This document shows positions 48,512-58,451 of a stretch of 64,000 nt of DNA, in pieces. Within the stretch, counting starts at the first letter, position 1; each line of letters begins with the position of its first letter. The stretch is taken from contig JANQMJ010000017.1 in the NCBI GenBank assembly GCA_028280115.1, positions 62,001 to 126,000 on the forward strand. Reading direction: 5' to 3'. Source of the stretch: Parvularculaceae bacterium (GTDB lineage Bacteria; Pseudomonadota; Alphaproteobacteria; Caulobacterales; Parvularculaceae). The notes under the pieces were generated by a model. It was not told the DNA's origin and searched no databases. It saw nothing but the letters and a program-made list of their open reading frames with translations. The position numbers and the translations under genes are program-made.

Positions 48512-48554
48512 TTGACACTTTAAAAAGATATAGCAAACTATAAAGTGTAGTCAA
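48512..48554 (-). promoter_or_regulatory. Promoter and operator region of the HxlR gene
   Basis: On the minus strand TTGACT (48549-48554) and TATATC (48527-48532) are 16 bp apart, a good sigma70-type promoter. Overlapping are the palindromes ACACTTTA/TAAAGTGT (48515-48522, 48541-48548) and ATAG-CAAA-CTAT (48530-48541). The latter is close to the ATAG/CTAT type of site used by HxlR-like regulators. A TTGACA in the + direction is present too. Confidence 0.6.
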
Positions 48555-48611
48555 TCGGCGGTGTTGAGTTTTGCGCTGCGCCGGGCGCGCCCGTGATGAA
48601 GGAGCAAATTC

Positions 48612-48899
48612 ATGGCTAAAAAGCTTTTCGCCGCGATATCCGCCGCCCTGGCTGCGGTCGCCGTTTCCGCCCCGGCTATGGCGACGACGCTGACTGAAGA
48701 GGTCGCCCTGTGCGCTGCGGCCGCCGATACTCAAGGGCTGGCCGCCAAAGACGAGTACTGGGCGAATTTCGTCAGCAAACGCGGCGCTGCGACCAAGCGC
48801 CTGACCATCGAACTGATCCCCCATGGTTCCGGAGAGGTTTTAACCGCCGAATGCAGCATCCGCCGCGGCGAGGTTATCGACATCAACCTCAAGGCCTGA
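48612..48899 (+). CDS. Small secreted protein of unknown function
   Basis: A 95-residue protein with a clear Sec signal peptide (MAKKLFAAISAALAAVAVSA, cleavage likely after APAMA near residue 25). The mature part has two cysteines, in VALCAAAADTQ and TAECSIRRGE, possibly disulfide linked. I do not recognise the family beyond short Ala-rich periplasmic proteins. GAAGGAG precedes the ATG and a strong terminator follows. It is divergent from the HxlR regulator, so it may be one of that regulator's targets. Confidence 0.75.
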   Translation: MAKKLFAAISAALAAVAVSAPAMATTLTEEVALCAAAADTQGLAAKDEYWANFVSKRGAATKRLTIELIPHGSGEVLTAECSIRRGEVIDINLKA

Positions 48900-48926
48900 T
48901 CCACCCAATCTCCCCTGAAACTTGAA

Positions 48927-48953
48927 GCGCCCGCCCTGGCGGGCGCGTTTTTT
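48927..48953 (+). terminator. Intrinsic terminator of the small secreted protein gene
   Basis: GCGCCCGCC pairs with GGCGGGCGC and is followed by a G and six T. It may serve both strands, since the convergent hydrolase gene ends at 48952. Confidence 0.88.
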
Positions 48954-49821
48954 ATTCCGCGGTCAGCGACCGAAAAGCGCTGCGGGCCATGCGTTCGCCG
49001 TCGATGAATCGCCAAGCCCATTGCTCATTGAGATCGGCCAGCGGGTCGGCGGCGACCACGCCGTCCTCGTCCAAACCGTCGTCGATCAACGCCTGAATGC
49101 GCCGCCGCACGTCCTTCAGCATGGCGATCGACGCCTCAAGATCGGCCTTGCTCGACAGGGGCCCGTGGCCGGGAATAATTTTCGTTTGATCGTCAATCTG
49201 GACCGCGACCGCTTCAAGCGCGGCGATATAGCCGTTCAAGTCGCCGCCGCCGTCGACGTCGATATAGGGATAAAGGCCGGAGAACATGACATCGCCCATA
49301 TGCACGACATTGATATCGCGGAAAATGACGATAGCGTCGCCGTCCGTATGCGCATGTTTGGGATGGAAGACATGGATTTCATGGCCGTTCCAATAAAACG
49401 TCGTCGTGTCTGAGAACGTAATGACGGGCAACGCGTCGGGCGCGGCCGGCGCGTCGCCGGACATGAGCCGTTTGCGCACATTGTCATGGGCGACGATATG
49501 AGCGCCGGCCTTTCCGAACTCTTCGTTGCCGCCCGTATGATCGCCGTGATAGTGCGTGTTCAGGACGAATTCGACGGGCTTGTCCGTCACCGCGGCGATG
49601 GCGGCGATGATCTTCTCGCTCAGCGGTGCGAACTGATCGTCAATGAGAAAAGCGCCGTCATCGCCCACAGATAGGCCCATATTCCCGCCTGCGCCTTCCA
49701 GCATGTAAATCCTGTCAACAAGCTCGGTGGTCTTGATTTCAACCTTGGAAAAATCGCGCTGCGCCCAAGCGGACGTCGCGGCGATCACGGACAGGACGGC
49801 GACGGCGAGGGTTCGGGACAT
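48952..49821 (-). CDS. Secreted metallo-beta-lactamase-fold hydrolase
   Basis: A 289-residue protein: signal peptide (about 1-20, LAVAVLSVIAATSAWAQR), the zinc motif VLNTHYHGDHTGGNEEFG (HxHxDH), His in IPGHGP, and HAHTDGDAIVIF. Family members include quinoprotein-relay and B3-like hydrolases; the substrate is not evident. It is convergent with the small secreted gene and separated by a terminator, and divergent from the DAHP synthase gene, with a 167-bp gap that has no clear feature. Confidence 0.9.
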   Translation of the reverse strand: MSRTLAVAVLSVIAATSAWAQRDFSKVEIKTTELVDRIYMLEGAGGNMGLSVGDDGAFLIDDQFAPLSEKIIAAIAAVTDKPVEFVLNTHYHGDHTGGNEEFGKAGAHIVAHDNVRKRLMSGDAPAAPDALPVITFSDTTTFYWNGHEIHVFHPKHAHTDGDAIVIFRDINVVHMGDVMFSGLYPYIDVDGGGDLNGYIAALEAVAVQIDDQTKIIPGHGPLSSKADLEASIAMLKDVRRRIQALIDDGLDEDGVVAADPLADLNEQWAWRFIDGERMARSAFRSLTAE

Positions 49822-49988
49822 GGCGGGGCTTCTCCGGCTTTGTTCTTGCAGGTGCTGTTCTTGGAAGCGGTCTTAGCAGCCGGCCGGGCGAAATCGAAAT
49901 CACGACCGCTTCAACGTTTCCGGTCGCCGGCTTTGTTGCGGTGCGGCGAGCCCCGGGCTAAAGACATCCCTCGGTTGGAGCATGGTAT

Positions 49989-51347
49989 ATGGACTGGAAG
50001 CCTGACAGCTGGCGCTCAAAGCCTGCGCGGCATATTCCGGAGGATTATCCCGATCCCGCAGCGCTTGCCGCCGCGGAAGACGAGCTTTCGGGCTATCCGC
50101 CGCTTGTCTTCGCCGGCGAGGTGAGAACCCTGCGCGCGTCCCTCGCGCAGGTTGCGCGCGGCGAGGCTTTTCTCCTCCAGGGCGGCGACTGCGCGGAAAG
50201 TTTCAAGGAATTTCATCCCGACAATATTCGCGATACGTTTCGGGTCCTGTTGCAGATGGCGGTGGCGCTGACCTTCGGCGCGGCGATGCCGGTGGTGAAA
50301 GTCGGCCGCATCGCCGGCCAGTTCGCCAAACCCCGCAGCGCGCCGACGGAAACGAATGACAACCAGACGCTGCCGAGCTATCGCGGCGACAACATCAACG
50401 GCATGGAATTCAGCGCCGACGCCCGCATGCCGGATCCGCAGCGGCTGTTAAAAGCCTACGGCCAGGCCGCCGCCACCCTCAACCTGATCCGCGCATTCGC
50501 GACTGGCGGTTATGCGGACCTGCGCAATGTCCATAATTGGAATCTCGAGTTCGTCTCCGGCAGCCGCCAGGAAGATCGCTACAGCGCGCTGGCGGACAAG
50601 ATTTCCGAAGCCATCGCCTTTATGGAAGCGTGCGGCGTCGACGGTTCGGAAGTGCGCGCCATCCGCGAGGTCGATTTCTACACCAGCCACGAAGCGTTAT
50701 TGTTGGGCTTTGAAACGGCCATGACGCGGATCGATTCGACCACCGGCCGCTGGTATGACACCTCGGCGCATCTGATCTGGATCGGCGACCGGACCCGTCA
50801 GCCCGACGGCGCCCATGTGGAATTCTGCCGCGGCGTTGAAAACCCCATCGGCCTCAAATGCGGGCCGACCCTGGCGCCGGACGAACTGATTGCGCTCCTG
50901 GACGCGCTCAATCCGAAAAACGACCCGGGCCGCATCGTCCTGATCACGCGCTTCGGCGCGGAAAAGGCCGAGGAAGGCCTGCCGCCCTTGATCCGTCGGG
51001 TTCGGGCCGAAGGGCGCAATGTGGTGTGGTCCTGCGATCCCATGCACGGCAATACGATCAAAGCCGCAGGCGGCTTCAAGACCCGCCGATTTGACGCCAT
51101 CCTGGCGGAAGTGCGCGCTTTTACCGATACATGCCGGGCCGAGGGCGCCTTTCCGGGGGGCGTGCATTTTGAAATGACCGGCCAGAACGTGACGGAATGT
51201 CTGGGCGGATCGCAGGAGATTTCCGAAGCGGATTTGTCATCCCGTTATCACACTCACTGTGACCCCCGGCTCAACGCCAATCAGGCGCTGGAGCTTGCTT
51301 TTATCCTCGCGGACCGGTTCAAGGACTACCGCAAAACGTCAATTTGA
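49989..51347 (+). CDS. aroG: Class II 3-deoxy-7-phosphoheptulonate (DAHP) synthase
   Basis: A 452-residue plant-type (class II) DAHP synthase, the first enzyme of the shikimate pathway. Signatures are [57 protein letters not shown], and [20 protein letters not shown], including the metal-binding Cys, His, Glu and Asp. The ATG at 49989 follows GGAG with nine bases of spacing. It is transcribed alone: a 170-bp gap precedes the next gene. Confidence 0.96.
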   Translation: MDWKPDSWRSKPARHIPEDYPDPAALAAAEDELSGYPPLVFAGEVRTLRASLAQVARGEAFLLQGGDCAESFKEFHPDNIRDTFRVLLQMAVALTFGAAMPVVKVGRIAGQFAKPRSAPTETNDNQTLPSYRGDNINGMEFSADARMPDPQRLLKAYGQAAATLNLIRAFATGGYADLRNVHNWNLEFVSGSRQEDRYSALADKISEAIAFMEACGVDGSEVRAIREVDFYTSHEALLLGFETAMTRIDSTTGRWYDTSAHLIWIGDRTRQPDGAHVEFCRGVENPIGLKCGPTLAPDELIALLDALNPKNDPGRIVLITRFGAEKAEEGLPPLIRRVRAEGRNVVWSCDPMHGNTIKAAGGFKTRRFDAILAEVRAFTDTCRAEGAFPGGVHFEMTGQNVTECLGGSQEISEADLSSRYHTHCDPRLNANQALELAFILADRFKDYRKTSI

Positions 51348-51516
51348 ACCAAAACCATCAATCTTGACTTTAGGACAACTGCAATAGCAGGAAACATAGA
51401 TTGATCGAACCGGCGGATTGGTCCATTTTGCCCACAGGCAAGAGGCTGTAACGTTCGGCGCGCTCGCCCCGGTAGGCGGCGCGCGCAGGCTCAGGGCGCG
51501 AGCGGCGGAGTTTCGT

Positions 51517-52464
51517 GTGACGGACAGCGTTAGAATCGGCGTGGCCGGGGCGGGCGTTTTTGGCGCGTATCACGCCGCAAAATTCACCGCCCATCCTGAC
51601 GCTGTGGTCGCCGGGGTTTTCGATATAGACGCTGCGCGGGCAAACGACCTCGCAAGTCGCTGCGGCGCCGAGGCGTTCAGAAATTACCGCAAATTTCTGG
51701 CGAATGTGGACGCCGTGATCGTCGCCGCGCCGGCGACGCGCCATTTCGCCCTCGCAGAGGAGGCGCTAAACTGCGGCCGGCATTTGCTGGTCGAAAAGCC
51801 GCTGGCCTTGTCGGTCGATCAGGCCGACGCGCTGGTCGGCGCCGCGAAAGCGCGCGGCCTTGTGCTCCAGGTCGGCCATCAGGAACGATATGTTTGCGCG
51901 GCCGCAGGCTTGTTTTCGAAGACGAAAGCGCCGACCAGGATAGAATCCGTTCGCCTGGTGCCGAAGACGGGCCGGTGCGAAGACGTTTCGGTGGTTTTTG
52001 ATCTGATGGTCCATGACATCGACATTATCCAGCAGCTGACCAAGTCGACCCTTTGCAGCATTTCCGCCGAAGGCGACGAACATGAAATCACTGCGGAAGC
52101 AGTGCTCGACAGCGGCGTGGTCGTTTTCATGAGGGCTGGCCGCGGCGCCTACGCTCCCGAGCGGCGTATGACCATCACTTCCGATGAAGGCGTTGTTGAA
52201 TTTGATTTCATCGATCGACGCCTGAAACGTCAAAACGGGATCAATGAAACCGTCGAATGCGAAACGGATGATGCGCCGCTTGCGCTGCACGATCCGTTGG
52301 CGCACGGCGCCGCGCTGTTCGTCGGCGCCATTCGCGGTCAAGCGCAAGGTTATGTGACGGGCGCGGACGGGCGCGCCTGTGTCGACTGGGCGTTGCGGAT
52401 TGAAGAGGCCGCCGGGCTGGCAATGCCGCCCGTAGTTGAAATTCGCGAGCGGATGCGCGCATGA
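51517..52464 (+). CDS. Gfo/Idh/MocA-family oxidoreductase
   Basis: A 315-residue NAD(P)-dependent sugar oxidoreductase. The N-terminal Rossmann motif VRIGVAGAGVFGAYHAAKF is followed by FDIDAARANDLASRCGAEAF, VEKPLALSVDQADALV and VGHQERYV. The GTG start at 51517 has GGAG upstream, and the family N-terminus begins there; the longer open frame adds 33 unrelated residues. It overlaps the DegT-type gene by ATGA. Such pairs (as in Wbp/Wlb pathways) oxidise then aminate a nucleotide sugar at C3, which is inferred here. Confidence 0.88.
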   Translation: MTDSVRIGVAGAGVFGAYHAAKFTAHPDAVVAGVFDIDAARANDLASRCGAEAFRNYRKFLANVDAVIVAAPATRHFALAEEALNCGRHLLVEKPLALSVDQADALVGAAKARGLVLQVGHQERYVCAAAGLFSKTKAPTRIESVRLVPKTGRCEDVSVVFDLMVHDIDIIQQLTKSTLCSISAEGDEHEITAEAVLDSGVVVFMRAGRGAYAPERRMTITSDEGVVEFDFIDRRLKRQNGINETVECETDDAPLALHDPLAHGAALFVGAIRGQAQGYVTGADGRACVDWALRIEEAAGLAMPPVVEIRERMRA

Positions 52465-53624
52465 ACGGGGTCGCCAATCTTTCCCTCGCCGCCGAGTCCG
52501 GCATCGGCAAAATCGCCTTTATCGATCTTAAGGCCCAGCAACGGCGCATTCGCGCCGGCGTGGAAAAACGATTGCAGGACGTTCTCGATCACGGCCGCTA
52601 CATCGCCGGACCGGAAATTGAAGAACTTGAAGAAAGACTCGCATTGCGCACCGGCGCGCGCGGCGTTGCCGCCTGCTCAAGCGGGACTGCGGCGCTGATC
52701 ATTGCGTTGCTGGCGCGCGGCGTCGGTTCGGGCGACGCGGTGTTTATTCCCGCGTTTACCTACAACGCCACCGCGAACGCCGTGCTTTTAACCGGCGCGA
52801 CGCCGGTATTCGTCGACATTGATGCGGCCACTTTTAATATCGACGCCGCTGATCTTGATCAGCGCATTGCGCAAACCCGCGCCGCCGGCGAGCTTACTCC
52901 GCGGGCGGTCATTCCGGTCGACCTTTTCGGCGCGCCGGCGAATTATCCCGCCATCGCCGAAATCGCCGCACGCGAAGACCTGTTCCTGCTGGCGGACGGC
53001 GCGCAAGGCTTTGGCGGCGAAATGAACGGCGCCTGCGTCGGCAATCTCGCCCCGGCGACAGCGACCAGCTTCTTTCCCGGCAAGGCGCTCGGCGCCTATG
53101 GCGACGCCGGCGCGGTTTTCACGCAGGATGCGGATGATCTCGAGCGTTGGAAGTCGATCCGTTGGCACGGCACGGACGGCGCGCGCAAAGACTCTGTCAG
53201 GATCGGCTTTAACGGCCGCATGGACAGCTTCCAGGCGGCGGTGCTGCTGGAAAAGCTCGACATCTATGACGAGGAACTGGCGGCGCGACGGCGCATCGCA
53301 GCACAGTATGATGAGCGCCTGTCGCAAGTCGGCCGTCCGCAGCAATGCGAGGCCGGCGCCATCTCCGGTTACTCCTACTATTCGCTGTGCGTCGACGATC
53401 GCGATCATGTGGTCGCCAAAGTCAACGCCGTCGGCGTGCCGACCGCGGTTTATTACAAAACGCCCCTGCACCAGATGCCGGCGTTTGCCCACCTTGCGCC
53501 GCAAGGCGGTCTGCCGGCGACCGAAAAAGCAGCGCGCGAGATATTCTCCCTGCCGATGCACCCTTATTTGACGCCGGACCAGGTAGACTATATTTGCAGC
53601 GCCGTTGAGACGGCGGTTCGATAA
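52461..53624 (+). CDS. DegT/DnrJ/EryC1-family sugar aminotransferase
   Basis: A 387-residue PLP enzyme. The PLP-binding lysine lies in TSFFPGKALGAYGDAGAVF (about residue 200), with FIPAFTYNATANAVLLTGAT and DGAQGFGGEMNGACVG for the PLP ring and Asp. The C-terminal QAVYYKTPLHQMPAF-like segment is intact. It is coupled to the Gfo/Idh gene; together they would make an aminosugar for surface polysaccharide or lipid A. No other sugar genes are near. Confidence 0.92.
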   Translation: MNGVANLSLAAESGIGKIAFIDLKAQQRRIRAGVEKRLQDVLDHGRYIAGPEIEELEERLALRTGARGVAACSSGTAALIIALLARGVGSGDAVFIPAFTYNATANAVLLTGATPVFVDIDAATFNIDAADLDQRIAQTRAAGELTPRAVIPVDLFGAPANYPAIAEIAAREDLFLLADGAQGFGGEMNGACVGNLAPATATSFFPGKALGAYGDAGAVFTQDADDLERWKSIRWHGTDGARKDSVRIGFNGRMDSFQAAVLLEKLDIYDEELAARRRIAAQYDERLSQVGRPQQCEAGAISGYSYYSLCVDDRDHVVAKVNAVGVPTAVYYKTPLHQMPAFAHLAPQGGLPATEKAAREIFSLPMHPYLTPDQVDYICSAVETAVR

Positions 53625-53654
53625 TCGACGCCGGCGCGCGTTTTTTACGCCTTT

Positions 53655-55316
53655 ATGACCGACAGCCTATCCATCGCCATTGCGCAGATTGCGCCTGTCG
53701 TCGGCGACGTCGACGGCAATGTCGCGCGGATCAGAACGGCGCGAGCGCAAGCCGCCCGCCAGGGCGCCGATCTCGTGGTTTTTTGCGAGCTGGTGATCGC
53801 TGGCTACCCGCCGGAAGATCTGGTGCGCAAACCGGCCTTTCAGCGCGCCTGTCGCGAAGCCGCCGAAAGCCTCGCCGCGGATACCGGGGACGGCGGCCCG
53901 GCGATGATCGTCGGCGCGCCATGGGTCGAAGACGGCGCGCTGCACAATGCGGCGCTTTTACTCAAAGACGGCGCCGTTGCCGCTAAGCGCTACAAGGTGC
54001 ATCTGCCCAACTACGGCGTTTTCGACGAACCCCGGGTTTTTACGCCCGCCAAGGCGTTTCCCGAGCCGATCGAGGTCGAGGGCGTCAGACTTGGGTTGAT
54101 GGTCTGCGAGGACATGTGGGCGCCGGGGGCGGGCGAGGCGCTGGCCGCGGCCGGCGCGCAGATACTCATCGTTCCTCACGGGTCTCCCTTCCGGCAGACA
54201 AGCCTTGAGGAGCGCGCGGACGCCGCCAGGGCGCGGACTGTTGCGACAGGCCTGCCCCTCCTTTTCGTCAACCAGCTGGCCGGACAGGACGAAATCCTGT
54301 TCGAGGGCGCAGGGTTCGTGATGGATGGCGCCGGCCGCATCCAATATCGCGCGCCGCAATTCGTCGAAGGGCTTTATCTAACCCGTTGGGAAAAGACGGA
54401 CGACGCCTGGCGGTGCGTTTCCGGCCCCGAGCATGAATGGGTCGGCGGGGCGGAGATGGTCTATCGCGCGGTGACCCTCGCGGTGCGCGATTACGTCATC
54501 AAGAACAAGTTCAAGGGCGTCGTTATCGGGCTGTCGGGCGGCGTCGATTCGGCGTTAACGGCCGCGATCGCCGTTGATGCGCTGGGCGCTGACAAAGTGC
54601 ACTGCGTCATGATGCCTTCGCGCTACACCTCGAAGGAAAGCCTCGAGGATGCGCGCGAATGCGCCCAGCGCCTCGGCGTTTCCTATCGCACCATCAGCAT
54701 TGAGCCGGGCGTTGCGGCGTTTGACGAAATGCTGGCGTCTGCATTCCATAATTTGGAAAAGGACGTGACCGAAGAAAACACCCAGTCGCGCCTGCGCGGC
54801 GCTCTCTTGATGGCGCTGTCGAACAAATTCGGCGACATGGTGCTGACGACCGGCAACAAGTCGGAAATGTCCGTGGGCTACGCGACGCTCTATGGCGACA
54901 TGAACGGCGGTTATAATCCGCTCAAGGATATATATAAAACGGACGTCTACGCGCTTTGCCGCTGGCGCAACGAAAACCACGCTGCCGACCTTGAAGGCCC
55001 GAAGGACGCCGTCATTCCGGAGCGGATCATTACCAAGGCGCCGTCGGCGGAACTGCGCGCGGATCAGACCGACCAGGACAGCCTGCCGCCCTATGACATT
55101 CTTGATCCGATCCTTGAATGTCTGGTCGAAAAGGAAATGTCGGTCGGCGACATTGTCGCCAAAGGCTTTGACGAGGCGACGGTGCGGCGCATTGAACATC
55201 TGCTCTATGTCGCCGAATATAAGCGCCGCCAGGCCCCGCCGGGTCCCAAGGTCACTGCGGTCAATTTCGGCCGCGACCGGCGCTATCCGATCACCAATGG
55301 CTGGCGGGACAAGTAA
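53655..55316 (+). CDS. nadE: Glutamine-dependent NAD+ synthetase
   Basis: A 553-residue enzyme with an N-terminal glutamine amidohydrolase domain (Glu in VFCELVIAGYPPEDL, Lys in AKRYKVHLPNYGVFDE, Cys in GLMVCEDMWAPGAGEALA) and a C-terminal NAD synthetase domain with the P-loop VVIGLSGGVDSALTAAIAVD. It makes NAD from deamido-NAD, glutamine and ATP. It starts 30 bases after the aminotransferase gene. A 142-bp gap to gltX shows nothing specific. Confidence 0.96.
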   Translation: MTDSLSIAIAQIAPVVGDVDGNVARIRTARAQAARQGADLVVFCELVIAGYPPEDLVRKPAFQRACREAAESLAADTGDGGPAMIVGAPWVEDGALHNAALLLKDGAVAAKRYKVHLPNYGVFDEPRVFTPAKAFPEPIEVEGVRLGLMVCEDMWAPGAGEALAAAGAQILIVPHGSPFRQTSLEERADAARARTVATGLPLLFVNQLAGQDEILFEGAGFVMDGAGRIQYRAPQFVEGLYLTRWEKTDDAWRCVSGPEHEWVGGAEMVYRAVTLAVRDYVIKNKFKGVVIGLSGGVDSALTAAIAVDALGADKVHCVMMPSRYTSKESLEDARECAQRLGVSYRTISIEPGVAAFDEMLASAFHNLEKDVTEENTQSRLRGALLMALSNKFGDMVLTTGNKSEMSVGYATLYGDMNGGYNPLKDIYKTDVYALCRWRNENHAADLEGPKDAVIPERIITKAPSAELRADQTDQDSLPPYDILDPILECLVEKEMSVGDIVAKGFDEATVRRIEHLLYVAEYKRRQAPPGPKVTAVNFGRDRRYPITNGWRDK

Positions 55317-55458
55317 AAGGCCGGGATCTTGCCTTCATTCATACGAACGTTGCTGCGGCGCTGGCCAAGTCCGGCAAAAAAGCCAAGGCGAGGGGCGGTT
55401 TGACCCTGCCCGTCCGAGCCGCTAATCCCTCGCGGCTCAAAGACTTTTCGAGATTTCC

Positions 55459-56787
55459 ATGACCGTCACCGTCCGTTTCGCGCCGTCGCCGACCGGCAAG
55501 CTGCATGTGGGCAATGTCCGCGCGGCCCTGTGGAATTGGCTCTATGCCCGAAAGGCGGGCGGCCGGTTCGTCCTCAGGATCGACGACACGGACAAGGAAC
55601 GCTCGACCAAAGCCTATGAAGACGCCATCAAGGCCGACCTCGCCTGGCTTGGGCTAGATTATGATGAAACGGTCAATCAGTCGGACCGCTTTGCGCAATA
55701 TGACGCCGCGCGCGACCGACTGATCGAGGCGGGCCTGCTTTATCCCTGTTACGAAACCGCCGAGGAGCTTGACCGCAAGCGCAAGCTGCAGCGCGCCCGC
55801 GGTCTGCCGCCGGTTTACGATCGCGCCGCCCTGAAGCTGACGGATGCGGAGCGCCAGGCGCTGGAGGCCGAGGGACGCAAACCGCATTGGCGGTTCAAGC
55901 TTTCGCAACAACCGCAGATGTGGAACGATTTGATTCGCGGCGAGACGACTGTCGATACGGCCAGCGTTTCCGATCCCGTGCTGATCCGCGGCGACGGCAT
56001 GTATCTTTATACCTTGCCGAGCTGCGTTGACGATATCGATCTTAAGATCACCCATGTCATGCGCGGCGAAGACCACGTCACCAATACCGGCGTGCAGATT
56101 GAAATCTTCAAGGCGCTGGGCGGGGAGCCGCCGCAATTCGCGCACCATTCCTTGCTGGTGGGCGCCGACGGGCAGGGGCTGTCGAAGCGCCTGGGCGCGC
56201 TGTCGATCGAGGCGATGCGCGAGGACGGTCTGGAGCCCGCGGCGATTACGAGCCTGCTTGCAAAATTGGGCACGGCCGATCCTGTGGCGCCGGCGTCTGA
56301 CCTTCGCCGCCTCGCCGAGCGTTTTGATTTCGACCGGATCGGCCGGGCGCCGGCGCGCTTCGATCCGGCCGAGCTCGAAGCTCTCAACGCCAAGCTGTTG
56401 CACGAAACGCCTTATGAAGCGGCGGCGGACCGCCTTGCCGCCCTTGGGGTCAGCAAACCTGTCTGGGAGGCCGCCCAGGGCAACATCACCCGGCTGCGGG
56501 ACATTGGGCGCTGGGTGCAGGTGATCGAGGGCGAAATCGATCCCGTCATCGAGAACAAGGCGCTGACCGACAAGGCGGCTGCGCTGGCCCCTGATGCGCT
56601 CGGGCCGGACAGCTGGGCGACGTTGACCAAGGCGTTGCAGCAAGAAACCGGCGCCAAGGGCAGAAAGCTTTTCATGCCGCTGCGTCTTGCGCTGACCGGT
56701 GAGAAAAGCGGACCGGAAATGGCCGTCCTTTTGCCGCTGCTCGGCGTTGAAAAAGTGCGCGCGCGCCTGCGCGGCGAGCGCGCGTAA
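55459..56787 (+). CDS. gltX: Glutamyl-tRNA synthetase
   Basis: A 442-residue class I synthetase. The HIGH motif is HVGN within RFAPSPTGKLHVGNVRAA, and KMSKS is GLSKRLG within VGADGQGLSKRLGALSI. The zinc-ribbon region after about residue 95 lacks the CxC..Cx4H set of zinc-bound forms. MRGEDHVTNTGVQIEIFKAL sits in the middle. At 442 residues it is shorter than typical GltX; alphaproteobacteria often carry two copies, so it may be GltX2-like. Convergent with the LOG gene downstream. Confidence 0.94.
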   Translation: MTVTVRFAPSPTGKLHVGNVRAALWNWLYARKAGGRFVLRIDDTDKERSTKAYEDAIKADLAWLGLDYDETVNQSDRFAQYDAARDRLIEAGLLYPCYETAEELDRKRKLQRARGLPPVYDRAALKLTDAERQALEAEGRKPHWRFKLSQQPQMWNDLIRGETTVDTASVSDPVLIRGDGMYLYTLPSCVDDIDLKITHVMRGEDHVTNTGVQIEIFKALGGEPPQFAHHSLLVGADGQGLSKRLGALSIEAMREDGLEPAAITSLLAKLGTADPVAPASDLRRLAERFDFDRIGRAPARFDPAELEALNAKLLHETPYEAAADRLAALGVSKPVWEAAQGNITRLRDIGRWVQVIEGEIDPVIENKALTDKAAALAPDALGPDSWATLTKALQQETGAKGRKLFMPLRLALTGEKSGPEMAVLLPLLGVEKVRARLRGERA

Positions 56788-56797
56788 CGTTTCCGCT

Positions 56798-57352
56798 TTA
56801 CACCCTTGCGCGCAGCATTCGTCGTTCGGCGATGGGAAACACGTCGTCGACCCGATCGACAAAGACCATGTCGCTTAAGAGTGCGGGATCGGCGAGTCCT
56901 TCCGCGACAATATGTTCGAGCAGCAATTTGAGCGGCGTCCAGAACTCTTTGATATTGAGCACGATCACCGGCTTGCGGTGCAAACCGAGCCGCACCCAGG
57001 AAAGTATTTCGATCAACTCTTCCAACGTGCCGATGCCGCCGGGCAAGGTGAGCACCGCGTCGGATTCTTCGAACATGAGCATTTTGCGTTCGTGCATGGT
57101 GTCGACGATCTTGTGATCGACGCCTTCGAGTATGCCTTCCAACTCGACGAGAAAGTCCGGGATGACGCCGAAAACGGCGCCGCCGGCGTCGCGCGCCGCC
57201 CCGGCGGTCGCGCCCATCAGGCCGAGCTTGCCGCCGCCGTAAACGATTCGGCAACCGCGCCTGGCGGCTTCCTGTCCGATTGCGATCGCAGCTTGTTTGA
57301 ATGCGGGGTCGTTTCCCGGCCGGGACCCGCAATAAATACATAATGATTTCAT
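56798..57352 (-). CDS. LOG-family (TIGR00730) nucleotide-derived hydrolase
   Basis: A 184-residue Rossmann-like protein with CIYCGSRPGNDPAF at the start and the LOG signatures MHERKMLM and LPGGIGTLEELIEILSW (about 110-126). Homologues cleave ribose-5-phosphate from nucleoside monophosphates, including cytokinin precursors. It is convergent with gltX and divergent from the LysM protein, with a short, AT-rich intergenic region. Confidence 0.94.
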   Translation of the reverse strand: MKSLCIYCGSRPGNDPAFKQAAIAIGQEAARRGCRIVYGGGKLGLMGATAGAARDAGGAVFGVIPDFLVELEGILEGVDHKIVDTMHERKMLMFEESDAVLTLPGGIGTLEELIEILSWVRLGLHRKPVIVLNIKEFWTPLKLLLEHIVAEGLADPALLSDMVFVDRVDDVFPIAERRMLRARV

Positions 57353-57453
57353 GAGTTTACACGATTCTTGTCATTGGTTCGGCATTGTACGCCGATTTCG
57401 GTAAGGGTAAAGTAAAAACCGGGATCATTCCGTCGGCTCAGGGAGCAAGGCTT

Positions 57454-58443
57454 GTGCGTGTTGTCATTATCGTCCTTTTACTGATCGTTCTTGGATTCGT
57501 CGGCTGGAAAGCCGCCGAGCGGTTTAAGATTATTGAAGGCCCGGCGCCGGAAGTTTCCACGCCCGCCGAAGAGGGCGAAGAAGACGAAGCGCAAACGCCG
57601 GCCGAACAGCAGGAACCGGCGCTGCCGAGTTTCGACGTCGTTCTCGTTACGCGCAGCGGATACGCGACCATCGCCGGCCGCGCCAAGCCCGGCTCGACGG
57701 TGACGGTCTACGCCAATGACGAGGTGCTGGTGGAAACCGGCACGGCGGCGGACGGCTCCTGGGCGACGGCGACGGACACGCCGTTGGCGTCGGGGCCCGT
57801 CGAACTTAGCCTGTCGATGACGACGCCGGACGGGATGACAATCCGTTCCGAACAGACGATCCTGATTTACGTTCCGGAACGAGAAGGCGACTTGCCGCTT
57901 GTGTTGCGGACGACGCCGGGCGGCGCGACGGAAGTGATGCAGGATCCGCGCAAACCGCCTGAAGGGTTCGGCCCGTTGACGCTCGACGTAATCGACTATG
58001 ACGATTCCGGCGCCGTCATCTTTTCCGGACAGGCCGAACCGAACCGCATCGTGCAGCTGTTCATCAACCGGCGGCTGCTGGGACAGACGCCGTCATTGGA
58101 GAACGGCCGCTGGACGATCGCGCCGGACGCGCAGATCGTGCCCGGCGTTTACCAGCTTCTGGTCATCCAGCTTGACGAAAACGGCCGTCCGAAATTCGCC
58201 ATCGAACTGCCGTTCGAGCGCGCGCGGCCCGATCAGATCGAAATCCGCGACGGCAAGGTCGTCGTCCAGCCGGGCAACTCTCTGTGGCGCATCGCCCGGC
58301 GGGCTTATGGCGAGGGCGTCCAGTACACCATCATCTACGAAGCCAATATCGATCAGATCCGCAATCCCGACCTGATTTATCCCGGCCAGATTTTCGAGGT
58401 GCCCGAGGCCGAAGGCGAAGTGGACGAGGCGCCGGAGGAGTAG
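57454..58443 (+). CDS. Envelope LysM protein with N-terminal anchor
   Basis: A 329-residue protein: N-terminal membrane anchor (about 1-18, VRVVIIVLLLIVLGFVGW), an acidic spacer (about 33-55, EEGEEDEAQTPAEQQ), a beta-rich region (about 60-270) resembling Ig-like repeats (AGRAKPGSTVTVYANDE, SGQAEPNRIVQLFINRR), and a C-terminal LysM (about 280-325, PGNSLWRIARRAYGEG, IRNPDLIYPGQIF). The GTG at 57454 with GGGAG upstream is preferred to an in-frame TTG at 57385. It probably binds peptidoglycan. The convergent RND genes end just eight bases downstream. Confidence 0.88.
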   Translation: MRVVIIVLLLIVLGFVGWKAAERFKIIEGPAPEVSTPAEEGEEDEAQTPAEQQEPALPSFDVVLVTRSGYATIAGRAKPGSTVTVYANDEVLVETGTAADGSWATATDTPLASGPVELSLSMTTPDGMTIRSEQTILIYVPEREGDLPLVLRTTPGGATEVMQDPRKPPEGFGPLTLDVIDYDDSGAVIFSGQAEPNRIVQLFINRRLLGQTPSLENGRWTIAPDAQIVPGVYQLLVIQLDENGRPKFAIELPFERARPDQIEIRDGKVVVQPGNSLWRIARRAYGEGVQYTIIYEANIDQIRNPDLIYPGQIFEVPEAEGEVDEAPEE

Positions 58444-58451
58444 GCCAGCGT

